From Clostridia bacterium (lineage in GTDB: Bacteria > Bacillota > Clostridia > Christensenellales > UBA1242): a stretch of DNA of 64,000 nt. The first letter of the stretch is position 1, and each line of letters begins with the position of its first letter. The notes under the pieces are model-generated. The model was not told the origin of the DNA, made no database searches, and worked only from the letters and a program-made list of their open reading frames with translations. Location: positions 62,001 to 126,000 of the forward strand of contig JAFTTP010000001.1 of assembly GCA_017466725.1 (NCBI GenBank), written 5' to 3'. Below are positions 49,771 through 57,808 of this stretch, one piece after another. Position numbers and translations under genes: made by a program.

Positions 49771-49815
49771 ATTGCATATTCACTCCATATTTAAGTAGTT
49801 TTATCTACATATTTT

Positions 49816-49844
49816 ATTATACACGAGCACACACAATTAAGCAA
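49816..49844 (-). promoter_or_regulatory. Promoter of the SLOG gene
   Basis: TTGCTT (49839-49844) - 17 nt - TATAAT (49816-49821), minus strand. Confidence 0.8.
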
Positions 49845-49849
49845 ACATT

Positions 49850-49869
49850 TACGTAGGTAAACCTACGTA
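49850..49869. promoter_or_regulatory. Palindromic operator 1 (TACGTAGGT-AA-ACCTACGTA)
   Basis: Perfect 9-bp arms with a 2-nt centre, 6 bp upstream of the SLOG -35 box and upstream of the XRE promoter. It shares the core TACGTA with operator 2. Confidence 0.8.
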
Positions 49870-49882
49870 TCCGAAAAAAGTA

Positions 49883-49910
49883 TTTCTGATAAACTTTAGG
49901 TAATTATAAA
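49883..49910 (+). promoter_or_regulatory. Promoter of the XRE operon
   Basis: TTTCTG (49883-49888) - 16 nt - TATAAA (49905-49910), overlapping operator 2. Confidence 0.55.
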
Positions 49911-49920
49911 TACGTATTTA
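49907..49920. promoter_or_regulatory. Palindromic operator 2 (TAAATACGTATTTA)
   Basis: Perfect 14-bp palindrome that covers the -10 end and the transcript start of the XRE operon, fitting autorepression. Confidence 0.7.
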
Positions 49921-49935
49921 TTTTTGAGGTGTGAT

Positions 49936-50178
49936 ATGAATATTTGTAAAGCTGTCGGATTAAGAATAAGTAAATTATTATCTGAAAAAGATATGACTTT
50001 GTATAGATTAGAGCAAAAATCTGGTATTTTGCACGGCACAATGATGTGTATTATGAACGAACGAAACAAAAACATAACTTTAAAAACGGTAATGCAACTT
50101 GCTCGTGGTTTTGAAATGACTTTACTTGAATTTTTAGACGATAAAATTTTCACTGATGAAAAATTAGAGATTGATTAA
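49936..50178 (+). CDS. XRE-family HTH regulator 1
   Basis: An 80-residue Cro/CI-type protein, little more than the DNA-binding domain: LRISKLLSEKDMTLYRLEQKSGILHGTMMCIMNERNKNITLKTVMQLARGF. The helix-turn-helix is MTLYRLEQKSGILHGTMMCI. GAGGTGTG precedes ATG at 49936. First of three paralogues in a row, divergent from the SLOG gene; operator 2 in its promoter suggests it controls itself. Confidence 0.85.
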   Translation: MNICKAVGLRISKLLSEKDMTLYRLEQKSGILHGTMMCIMNERNKNITLKTVMQLARGFEMTLLEFLDDKIFTDEKLEID

Positions 50179-50200
50179 TGAAATTATAAGTGGGGAGTTT

Positions 50201-50440
50201 ATGACAATTGTTAAGGCTTGCGCAAAAAGAATAAAAGATATTTTGGACGAAAAAGGTTTAAACCAATATAAACTTTACAAACAAAGCGGCGTTCCACAAT
50301 CAACCATAAGCACAATATTAAAAGGCGATATTCAAACTATAAAACTGAGTACAATTTATGATATTTGTGCAAGTTTAAATATTGAGTTAAGTGAATTTTT
50401 CAATTGTGATTATTTAAAGTTACAAAATTTAGAGGATTGA
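50201..50440 (+). CDS. XRE-family HTH regulator 2
   Basis: A 79-residue paralogue: KRIKDILDEKGLNQYKLYKQSGVPQ then STISTILKG and LSTIYDICASLNIELSEFF, a very typical XRE domain with the recognition helix QSTISTIL. TGGGGAG precedes ATG, 22 nt after gene 1. The three paralogues have different recognition helices, so they should bind different sites or mix as heterodimers. Confidence 0.87.
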   Translation: MTIVKACAKRIKDILDEKGLNQYKLYKQSGVPQSTISTILKGDIQTIKLSTIYDICASLNIELSEFFNCDYLKLQNLED

Positions 50441-50442
50441 AT

Positions 50443-50685
50443 ATGACATTGAACGAGGCAATTAGAAAAAGAATAAATGAGTTGGTTGAAGAGAAAGAAA
50501 CGTCTTTAACAAATTTATGTTTGAATTCAAATCTGACACCTTCAACAATTTTTGAGTTTATGTATAACAAAACAAAATCCCCAACTGCGATAACGATTAA
50601 AAAGATTTGTTATGGTGCAGGTATTACTTTGGCAGAATTTTATAAGCCAGATTATTTCAACGATTTTGATGATGTTGTCAAATAA
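50443..50685 (+). CDS. XRE-family HTH regulator 3
   Basis: An 80-residue paralogue: KRINELVEEKETSLTNLCLNSNLTP, STIFEFMYNK and ITIKKICYGAGITLAEFY. AGAGGA precedes ATG, and the gene follows gene 2 by 2 nt. No effector gene follows; a terminator comes next, so the operon codes only for regulators. Confidence 0.85.
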   Translation: MTLNEAIRKRINELVEEKETSLTNLCLNSNLTPSTIFEFMYNKTKSPTAITIKKICYGAGITLAEFYKPDYFNDFDDVVK

Positions 50686-50713
50686 AAAAAGAGCCAGTCG
50701 GCTCTTTTTTGTT
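50685..50713. terminator. Bidirectional terminator between the XRE operon and spoIVA
   Basis: Perfect stem AAAAAAAGAGCC/GGCTCTTTTTT with loop AGTC, overlapping the spoIVA end. Confidence 0.9.
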
Positions 50714-52188
50714 TATAACAGTATACAAAGCACCCCGCCCTTGCCTTCATTGACAATTCGGCCAAGCGTTTTACGCATTTTCTTTTGTGCCTCCATTGGC
50801 ATAAGCACAATTTTTGAATTTATGCTGTCCCCAACAAGTGAATATAGGCTTTTGCCAAGAATATTTGTTTCCCAAATAGAATTTGGGTCTGCTTGAAATT
50901 GCTCGACAAGGTTGTTTGCAAGGTCTTGAGACTGCTCTTCATTTCCAACAATTGGCGTAACTTCTGTTTCAACATCAACGCGCATAATGTGCAAACTCGG
51001 TGCAGACGCTTTAATTTTTACCCCATATCTGCCGCCCTGTTTAATAATTTCTGGCACGCCAAGTTCAAGGTCTGATTGACTAGGCTCAACAATGCCATAA
51101 CCATTTGCCCTAACCTGCTCAAGTGCGCCCTTAATTTTATCATATTCAAGTTTGGCAACAGCAAGTTCTTTAATATAACTTATAAGGGCAAAATCGTCAC
51201 AAATGTCGCACCCACACTCGTTTGAAAGCACCTTATAAAAAAGGTCTTGTTTTGGCACAACATTAAACCTAATTGTGCCATTTCCTGCCTCAATTTTAGA
51301 CACTGCAATAGGCTCAAAATATACGCTTTCAGCAAAGGCGATTTGATTGTTGTCAGCGTCACTAAGTTTGTTTACCGCGCTGCCTAGTCGTTTCATTTCG
51401 CTGGCAATATCGGTAATTATTTCGCTGTCAAATTCAAGCGCCCTAAGCCAAGCCGGCATTTCAACTTTGATTGACGTTACAGGAAATTCCATCAGCACGC
51501 TTTCCATCACCTTGTCAACATCCTCGTCCTTCATTTCAAGCACGTTCATTGCAACAACTGGCACTCCATATTTTTCTTTTAAAGCAACTGCCAATTTTTT
51601 ATTATCGGTAGAGTTTGGATTTTTGCAGTTTAAAACAATTGTAAACGGTTTGCCACTTGCCTTCATTTGTTTTACAACACGCTCTTCAGCCTCAATATAA
51701 TTTGCCCTTGCTATGCCAGCCACCGAGCCATCTGTTGTGACAACAACACCAATTGTAGAATGCTCGTTTATAACCCTATCAGTGCCAATTTCAGCAGCCT
51801 CTTCAAATGGCAAATCCTTGTCAGTCCAAGGGGTTTTAACAAGCCTTGGCTTGTCATCCTCTGTATGCCCCATTACACCGCTTACAACATAACCTACACA
51901 GTCAATCATTCGTACCTTCATCTCAGCATTTGCAACCTTAATTTGCACCCCTTCATTTGGCACAAAATGCGGCTGAGTTGTCATGATTGTTTTGCCATCT
52001 GCCGATTGAGGCAATTCATCTAAAGTGCGTTGTTTGGCATTTTCTTCATCAATATTTGGCACAACAAACTTTTGCATGAATTGCGAAATAAATGTTGATT
52101 TGCCAACTCGTACCGGCCCTACAACGCCAATATAAATGTCACCATTTGTGCGCATTTTAATATCGTCATATAAAACAAAATTTTCCAT
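50713..52188 (-). CDS. spoIVA: Stage IV sporulation protein A
   Basis: A 491-residue morphogenetic ATPase that polymerises on the forespore and is the base of the spore coat. IYIGVVGPVRVGKSTFI is the Walker A of the TRAFAC-like domain, VRMIDCVGYVV the Walker B region, LNCKNP a G4-like motif, and the C-terminus ends in GGVLCILL, the anchoring region bound by SpoVM. ATG at 52188 has TGGAGGA upstream. A sigma-E promoter lies just before it. Strong evidence for sporulation. Confidence 0.97.
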   Translation of the reverse strand: MENFVLYDDIKMRTNGDIYIGVVGPVRVGKSTFISQFMQKFVVPNIDEENAKQRTLDELPQSADGKTIMTTQPHFVPNEGVQIKVANAEMKVRMIDCVGYVVSGVMGHTEDDKPRLVKTPWTDKDLPFEEAAEIGTDRVINEHSTIGVVVTTDGSVAGIARANYIEAEERVVKQMKASGKPFTIVLNCKNPNSTDNKKLAVALKEKYGVPVVAMNVLEMKDEDVDKVMESVLMEFPVTSIKVEMPAWLRALEFDSEIITDIASEMKRLGSAVNKLSDADNNQIAFAESVYFEPIAVSKIEAGNGTIRFNVVPKQDLFYKVLSNECGCDICDDFALISYIKELAVAKLEYDKIKGALEQVRANGYGIVEPSQSDLELGVPEIIKQGGRYGVKIKASAPSLHIMRVDVETEVTPIVGNEEQSQDLANNLVEQFQADPNSIWETNILGKSLYSLVGDSINSKIVLMPMEAQKKMRKTLGRIVNEGKGGVLCILL

Positions 52189-52209
52189 ACTTCCTCCAGA
52201 ATACAAGAT

Positions 52210-52239
52210 AATGTATGGTTGAAAAGTGTGGATTATGAC
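52210..52239 (-). promoter_or_regulatory. Sigma-E promoter of spoIVA
   Basis: GTCATAAT (52232-52239) - 14 nt - CATACATT (52210-52217), close to the sigma-E consensus at both boxes. Confidence 0.85.
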
Positions 52240-52244
52240 ATAAA

Positions 52245-52270
52245 AAGAGAGATGACCGCTCATCTCTCTA
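52245..52270 (-). terminator. Terminator of the signal peptidase gene
   Basis: Perfect 10-bp stem AGAGAGATGA/TCATCTCTCT with loop GCGG, then five T on the minus strand. Confidence 0.9.
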
Positions 52271-52275
52271 ATTTA

Positions 52276-54135
52276 TTATTTTGTTTCCTTAGCCTTTGCC
52301 TTGTTTGTAGTGCTTGATTTTGTTGATTTTTTTGCACTAGCGCTTGGGGCTGGCTTTTTCGCTGCAACTGGCTTTTTTACCTCTGCAGTTTTGTTTGATG
52401 CTGCAGTTTTCTTTGCCGTTGAAGTTTTAGGTGCAACCTTTTTTACTTCTGCCGCACCGATTGATTTCTTAGCAGGTGCTTTTGGGGCTGTCTTTGTTTC
52501 AACAACTTTTTTTGTTGCAGTAGATTTTTCAACTACTTTTTTGCCCTGTTCTGCAGCTACAGTCTTTTTGCTGGACGCTTTTTTCACAGTCTCTTTTTTA
52601 GGTTCTGTTTCCGCTTTAACACTCTTTTTAGCTTGAGTTGTTTTAGCTGGTGTTGCAGCGGTTTTCTTTGCTGCCGCGCCTACAGTTCCAGTCTTTTTAG
52701 TTGCCGTTTTCTTTGCTGATGTTGCATTTTCGCTTTCCGCCTTGGCTGTTGTCTTTTTTACGCTTGGCGCCTTTGAAGTTTTCTTTGCGGCTACCTCTTC
52801 AGATTTTTCTGCTACTTTAACTTTTTCTTCTACAACAGTTTCAACTGGTTGCGCTGGAGCAATAACCTCAACAGGCTTAACATCAACTTTAACTGCAGTT
52901 TCAACTGGTTTCTCTTCAGGTTTTACTTTTTCTGCTTGGGCTTTTTTTCTTAAAGATTTGAAAATCTTTTTATAACGTGCTTGCTCTGCTTGGATTTTTT
53001 CTTTTCCTGCAAGGTAAACTTTTGCAATTTCTTCACCGTCTACACCTTCTGCATGCATTTTTTCACATTTTCTGTTGAGTTCAAGCATTTTTTCGTTTTC
53101 TTTCAATGCAAACTTCTTTCTAATAACATACTTATGAATACTGCTTGGTGCAGAGCCGTCTTTCCAAAGTAAAGCCATGTAGTCTTCTCTTTGATTTTCT
53201 GGCGCTTGAACAAGAATTTTATACTTATCCTCTTTGCTCATATTAAAACCAATATTGTTTTTAACACAAATTTCGTCGGTAATCTTTCGTTTTTCTTCTA
53301 TACAGTCAAGTTCAAGTTTTGTAAGTTGAACTTTTCTAATCATTTTTATTACAAATGAAATTGACATAAGTATAAGCGGAATTGCAATCATAATAATTAC
53401 AATAGAATTGCTTGTAAGAAGTTCTAACAGCCAACTCATAGCATCAGCCACTGCAGAATCGTCATGCACACCAACAACCATACGTTCGCTTATTCGCTCG
53501 CTGTCAGGGCCTGGGTTGGATGCACCTTTAGTAATAAACCAATACATCCCATTTTCATCTTGATAAATTCTTAAAATCGTATGGAAAACAAGTTTCGAGT
53601 TTGCCTTGGCTGCTGCTGAAATGTCCTTTGAAGGCACACCAAAAAACTCTGTAAATGTAAGGCCATAATCAAGCTCTGTTTCTTCTTTTTGATCGGTAAT
53701 GTCTTCTACTTCAAGATCATAAAATTGATTGTAATCTTTAGGGTATCTGTAAAATGCAATCTTATCACCTACATCTAAGCTTTTTGGGTCAACCTTTCTG
53801 ATTACCACCTTAGAGCCAATATCAAAACCAGCGTCAACCATACTTGGTGAAATAACTTCCATAAAGCTGTATCCTGCAAACGTTGGTGGAAGATTGTTGA
53901 GTTTAAAAATAAAACTGCTTGCACCAAACATACAGCATATTACACACAACCCAACCAAAATCACATCAATAATGACAGAAAAAACGCGGGCTGTTTTGCT
54001 ACGCCCTTTCAGTAACCATCTTTCATTAACCTTTCTTTTTTTGGAATACTTTTCTTTAAGGGCTGCAGCTGTTTTTTGAATTTTCTCTTGAACGCTGTTG
54101 TCCTCTTTCACCAAAACATTAACATTATTTTGCAT
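52276..54135 (-). CDS. SipW-like signal peptidase I with long lysine/alanine-rich tail
   Basis: A 619-residue membrane protease. After a cytoplasmic N-terminus a transmembrane helix (about 53-77) leads to FMEVISPSMVDAGFDIG with the catalytic Ser in SPSM; LVFHTILRIY holds the His that replaces Lys in ER/SipW-type peptidases; a second helix lies at about 245-270. The last 200 residues repeat Ala/Lys/Thr/Pro motifs (KKTAAKK, APAKK) like a histone H1 tail, which is unusual. TGGGGA precedes ATG at 54135. It sits beside four genes for SipW-type substrates. Confidence 0.87.
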   Translation of the reverse strand: MQNNVNVLVKEDNSVQEKIQKTAAALKEKYSKKRKVNERWLLKGRSKTARVFSVIIDVILVGLCVICCMFGASSFIFKLNNLPPTFAGYSFMEVISPSMVDAGFDIGSKVVIRKVDPKSLDVGDKIAFYRYPKDYNQFYDLEVEDITDQKEETELDYGLTFTEFFGVPSKDISAAAKANSKLVFHTILRIYQDENGMYWFITKGASNPGPDSERISERMVVGVHDDSAVADAMSWLLELLTSNSIVIIMIAIPLILMSISFVIKMIRKVQLTKLELDCIEEKRKITDEICVKNNIGFNMSKEDKYKILVQAPENQREDYMALLWKDGSAPSSIHKYVIRKKFALKENEKMLELNRKCEKMHAEGVDGEEIAKVYLAGKEKIQAEQARYKKIFKSLRKKAQAEKVKPEEKPVETAVKVDVKPVEVIAPAQPVETVVEEKVKVAEKSEEVAAKKTSKAPSVKKTTAKAESENATSAKKTATKKTGTVGAAAKKTAATPAKTTQAKKSVKAETEPKKETVKKASSKKTVAAEQGKKVVEKSTATKKVVETKTAPKAPAKKSIGAAEVKKVAPKTSTAKKTAASNKTAEVKKPVAAKKPAPSASAKKSTKSSTTNKAKAKETK

Positions 54136-54257
54136 TTTTAATCCCCATACAATTTTCATTATAACAATGCTGAAAAATTTTAGCAAATTAATTTCAACTT
54201 TTTTACAATTTTCTTAATTTTATTTTTAAAAACATAACATTTAAGCACAAAGTAAAC

Positions 54258-54318
54258 AAAAAAAGCCTTTCGGGCTTGATAGGTCATCCAATATCAAAAT
54301 CCCAAAGGCTTTTTTATT
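54258..54318 (-). terminator. Compound terminator-like structure
   Basis: Outer arms AAAAAGCCTTT / AAAGGCTTTTT enclose an inner pair TTGATA..../TATCAA; a T-run follows on the minus strand. It ends the fourth fibre gene. Confidence 0.65.
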
Positions 54319-54331
54319 AACTTATTAAGAA

Positions 54332-54952
54332 TTAAGCTGCAACAGCGTTAAGTTCCCAAAGAAGTTGAGTTCCAGCGTCTACATCACTTGTATACCAAGC
54401 AGATTTGTTAACATCTGCAATTGATACTGTGATTGTAACTACTACAGCACTGTCTGCATCGTTTGCTGTTACAGGAACAGTAACAGTATAAGCATTGTCT
54501 GTTAATTCAACTTCTTCTCCATCAACTTCATAAACAACTTCAACATTTTGTTGAGCGCAAGTGTCAGTTAACTTTGCTGTGAATTCAGTTTCACCGACAT
54601 TGTAGAATGAATAAGTGAAAACAACTGATTGATTTGTTGCTGAAAGTTCAAGTTCTTCATCAGCAATAGTAAATTGTTTGTTGAATTTGTTTTCTGCTGT
54701 TGGATCAGATGCAGTTACGTCGAAATTGTGTTCGCCGAAAGTTGTTGCAGTGTCATCAGCTGCTGTCTTGTAAGTAGCAGTGATATTTCCTGCGATTGCA
54801 CCATTAACAGTATATTGTACATCGAAAGAAGATCCGATAGTTTGTGATGTAGCAGCCCAAACTCCAACGAGTCCGCCAACTACAGCAACGAATGCGATTG
54901 CCATAGAAGCAATTGCAACTTTAAATTTTTTGTTTGCTTTAGCTTGTGCCAT
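54332..54952 (-). CDS. SipW-type secreted TasA-like protein A
   Basis: A 206-residue exported protein. The signal peptide (basic KKFK, then IASMAIAFVAVVGGLVGVW, cut near WAA) has the long hydrophobic core and GVWAA end shared by its paralogues. The mature part is acidic and beta-rich: FDVQYTVNG, VVFTYSFYNVGE, VVTITVSIADVNKSAWYTS. This layout fits SipW-dependent camelysin/TasA-type fibre subunits. AAGGACA precedes ATG. Confidence 0.8.
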   Translation of the reverse strand: MAQAKANKKFKVAIASMAIAFVAVVGGLVGVWAATSQTIGSSFDVQYTVNGAIAGNITATYKTAADDTATTFGEHNFDVTASDPTAENKFNKQFTIADEELELSATNQSVVFTYSFYNVGETEFTAKLTDTCAQQNVEVVYEVDGEEVELTDNAYTVTVPVTANDADSAVVVTITVSIADVNKSAWYTSDVDAGTQLLWELNAVAA

Positions 54953-55086
54953 TTTGTCCTTTCTCCTTAATAGATTTTTAAATTTTATCATCCCTAATCA
55001 TTGTAAGATGACCTTTACAACAATCCTCAACCCGACCAAACCTTTTTAAAGAAGGTTTAAAACTTGTTTTACTAAATTAGTTTTAC

Positions 55087-55692
55087 TTAAGCACCAACAG
55101 CACTTAAAGTCCATACAATTGCATTGCCTTCAGCACTCTTGTATGAAGCAGATTTGTTTGCATCAGTAATTGATACTGTAATTGTAATTTCAACAGCATC
55201 AACATCGCTGCCTTCGTCACCAGCAAGTGCAGGTACGTTTACAGGTTTGAAGTTGCCTTCTGCGTCTACGCTAGAGTAAACAACTGTTACGTTGTCTCTT
55301 GTTGCATTGTCTGCAAGAGTTACTGTATAAGCTGTTTCACCAAGGTTTTTGAATGTGTATGTAAATGTAACTGATTGTGTATCTTTGTCAAGTGCAATAA
55401 CTTCAGATGCACTTAATTTGTCATATGATGTTGCACCTTGAACATCATTTGCGTTGAATGTAATTCCTTCGCCCATAGCAACTGGATCACCACCAACTTT
55501 TTGATATTTTGCAGTAACATTTGCTGCAACGAGAGCACCAACTTCGTATTTAACTTCGAAGTTTGATCCTACAGATTGTTGAGCTGCCGCCCAAACACCA
55601 ATAAGACCACCAACTACAAAACATAATGCAACTGCCATAGAAATTACAGCTACAGTAAGTTTTTTAGTTGCTGACATTTTAACTTTTTCCAT
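55087..55692 (-). CDS. SipW-type secreted TasA-like protein B
   Basis: A 201-residue paralogue of protein A: KKLTVAVISMAVALCFVVGG then LIGVWAAAQQ, FEVKYEVGALVAANVTAKY, VTFTYTFKNLGE and VEITITVSITDANKSASYKS. AAAGGAGAA precedes ATG. It lies 134 nt before protein A on the same strand. The high similarity of A and B suggests duplication and perhaps major/minor fibre subunits. Confidence 0.8.
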   Translation of the reverse strand: MEKVKMSATKKLTVAVISMAVALCFVVGGLIGVWAAAQQSVGSNFEVKYEVGALVAANVTAKYQKVGGDPVAMGEGITFNANDVQGATSYDKLSASEVIALDKDTQSVTFTYTFKNLGETAYTVTLADNATRDNVTVVYSSVDAEGNFKPVNVPALAGDEGSDVDAVEITITVSITDANKSASYKSAEGNAIVWTLSAVGA

Positions 55693-55717
55693 TTTAATTT
55701 CTCCTTTTTATTCGTTT

Positions 55718-56335
55718 TTAAGAAACCTCTAAATAACCCAAACTAAACAGTAAGCCGTTTTCAGATGAACTGGTCACCCTTGCAGCAAGCAGAATATCGT
55801 CAACAGCAAACCTCATTTTTATTGAGCCTGCCTCGCCAGCATTTAAATTAAACGCCATGTTTGAGAACGATTCCGCCGATGTCAAGGTCACCTCTTCGCT
55901 TGTAACATTTGTTGTAATTGTGTATGAACACAAAATGTTTTGTAAGTCTGAAGTAAAGTCAACCCAAGACGCCGCCACTGTCACGCCATTTGTCTGCGAC
56001 AAATTTTGAAATGCGTAAGTAAAGTCTACATAAGGTTGTTGCTCTGATAGGACAAGTTTTATATTTGCCCCCAGACTGCCTTGTGATTGTTTCGAATTGG
56101 TCTGAAAAGTTGTACTGCCAACTTCGACCTCCGCTCCACCAGGCATTTGATACTTTGCCGAAACTTCAACAGCAATGTTGTCAGCAAGTTCATATTGAAT
56201 ATTGAAATCTGCTTTCCAACCTTGCAATGAAGCGGCATACACGCCAATCAAAGCACCCGTAATTGCAAGAATTGAGACGACAAGAAGTGCAATTGCCAGT
56301 TTAAACTTTGAATGTGCGGACCTTTCTTTTCTCAT
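55718..56335 (-). CDS. SipW-type secreted TasA-like protein C
   Basis: A 205-residue, more distant paralogue: signal peptide KLAIALLVVSILAITGALIG ending VYAAS, then FNIQYELADNIAVEVSAKY, VDFTYAFQNLSQTNG and a final MRFAVDDILLAARVTSSSEN, the counterpart of the ITVSI.D.N.SA.YTS block. ATG at 56335 with AAGGGGAC upstream; the start lies inside the sequence after the preceding gene's stop. Confidence 0.75.
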   Translation of the reverse strand: MRKERSAHSKFKLAIALLVVSILAITGALIGVYAASLQGWKADFNIQYELADNIAVEVSAKYQMPGGAEVEVGSTTFQTNSKQSQGSLGANIKLVLSEQQPYVDFTYAFQNLSQTNGVTVAASWVDFTSDLQNILCSYTITTNVTSEEVTLTSAESFSNMAFNLNAGEAGSIKMRFAVDDILLAARVTSSSENGLLFSLGYLEVS

Positions 56336-56352
56336 ACGTCCGTCCCCTTGCA

Positions 56353-56937
56353 TTAGTCAATGCCAACTATCACCCAGGTAAACGAGTTGTCGTCACTGCT
56401 TGTATATCTGGCATTGTTGTTGGGGTTGAGTATTGACACATAACATTCAACCGTCCAAGTATCACCTGGGTCTACTATAAATCCAGCAGCTGGATTTAAG
56501 TTTGTTTCTAGATGACCTTGCTTTACCAAATATGTCACCATAATGTTGTCTTTAATTGTTTCATCAACTAAAGAAACATTCATTTGTCTTGTGTCATCAT
56601 TGGTAAAGGTGTATGTAAATGTCAAGATTTCAGTGCCTGAAGAGAATCGGTAACCTTGACCAAAATCTAATGATTGTTGTGGCGATTGATTTTCATCGTC
56701 CGCCCGAAATACAATTGGTTCTGGAACTGCTTCAATTCCGCCATTTGCATATCGCAATTTACCGGTTATAGTACAAGATACATCTACCTGGTACTCAACT
56801 TCAAAATCACTTTCTGGCTTATTTAGAACAAAGAATACTCCCACGCCCGCGCCTATTAGCAGTGCCAACAGGCAAAAAATAATGATGATTATAAGTTTTT
56901 TCTTTTTGGAACGTTTTTCTTCTTTTTGCTCTGACAT
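56353..56937 (-). CDS. TasA-like protein D with uncleaved-type membrane anchor
   Basis: A 194-residue protein, first of the row. A basic N-terminus (KRSKKKK) and hydrophobic helix (LIIIIIFCLLALLIGAGVGV) are present, but the AxA-type cleavage site of its paralogues is replaced by FFVLNKPES, so it may stay membrane-anchored. FEVEYQVDVSCTITGKLRY, LTFTYTFTNDDTRQ and VECYVSILNPNNNARYTSS show the same fold. GAGGGGAAG precedes ATG at 56937. It could be the anchor or cap of a fibre. Confidence 0.72.
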   Translation of the reverse strand: MSEQKEEKRSKKKKLIIIIIFCLLALLIGAGVGVFFVLNKPESDFEVEYQVDVSCTITGKLRYANGGIEAVPEPIVFRADDENQSPQQSLDFGQGYRFSSGTEILTFTYTFTNDDTRQMNVSLVDETIKDNIMVTYLVKQGHLETNLNPAAGFIVDPGDTWTVECYVSILNPNNNARYTSSDDNSFTWVIVGID

Positions 56938-57046
56938 CTTCCCCTCATTTCGACTTTTATAGTTTTTAGGTTTTCCCAAAATACTAACCTTATTCTATCT
57001 CAAAGTGAGAATTAAGTCAAACAAATAATCAACTTTCTAAAAAATT

Positions 57047-57808
57047 TTAATTTTTATCTTCTTTTTTGTCGTTTTCTTGCTGATTTTCATCTGCCAAGGT
57101 TTCTTCTTTCACCTCGGCCGCGTCGTCTTTATTTTTGTTTTTGTGAAAGATTTTACCTAATTTGTCTTTAAAACCAACCCTATTTTCCTTGCCATGAATA
57201 AGCCTTGAAATGTTGGCGCGATGTTTGACAAGCATAAGAATATAAAGCACCCAAATTATTGATGTAGCAACGATTGCTGATATCATGTCAAACTTAAACC
57301 ATGCATAAATTGTAAAGGCAATTGACAGTCCTGCCGTGTATAAAAATGAAATTACCGAACCAATATCAATGATTATAAGCAAAACAAAGCAAATTAAAAA
57401 CCAGCCAATTGCAACGTACCACAGCGGCGAAAACAGAAATACGCCAGCAAACACAGCAACACCTTTGCCGCCCTTAAATTTTGACCAGCAAGGGAAATCG
57501 TAACCAATCACCATAAATAAGCCTGCGGTAAAATATGCAATTTCGCTGTAAGGCGCAAAGCCTGTGTAGGTAAACAGTAGTTTAAACAATAGGCATGTAA
57601 GGCCTGATTTTGCCACTTCGCAAGCAAACGTTGCAAGTGCGAGGCCAAATCCGTGAGAGCGCAGCATATTCATAGTGCCCGGATTTTTGCTGCCTATTTT
57701 TGTAATATCTTTTCTTCTTGCGTTCCAAGAAATAATCTTGGCAAAATTGATTGTTCCTATAAAATAGGACACAACCGCAACCATAAAAAGCATAAGTCCC
57801 AGTTCCAT
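57047..57808 (-). CDS. plsY: Acyl-phosphate:glycerol-3-phosphate acyltransferase PlsY
   Basis: A 253-residue membrane enzyme making lysophosphatidic acid. The three active-site motifs are present: GSKNPGTMNMLRSHG, FKGGKGVAVFAG and KHRANISRLIHGKENR. A 45-residue Lys/Glu/Asp-rich cytoplasmic tail is longer than usual. It overlaps der by one base (TAATG), a known der-plsY pairing. Confidence 0.93.
   Translation of the reverse strand: MELGLMLFMVAVVSYFIGTINFAKIISWNARRKDITKIGSKNPGTMNMLRSHGFGLALATFACEVAKSGLTCLLFKLLFTYTGFAPYSEIAYFTAGLFMVIGYDFPCWSKFKGGKGVAVFAGVFLFSPLWYVAIGWFLICFVLLIIIDIGSVISFLYTAGLSIAFTIYAWFKFDMISAIVATSIIWVLYILMLVKHRANISRLIHGKENRVGFKDKLGKIFHKNKNKDDAAEVKEETLADENQQENDKKEDKN

Noticed and set aside
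52301-52975. Plus-strand hydrophobic ORFs opposite the signal peptidase tail
   Set aside because: They are the antisense reading of the Lys/Ala/Thr repeats, which gives Phe/Ala/Val-rich frames by composition.
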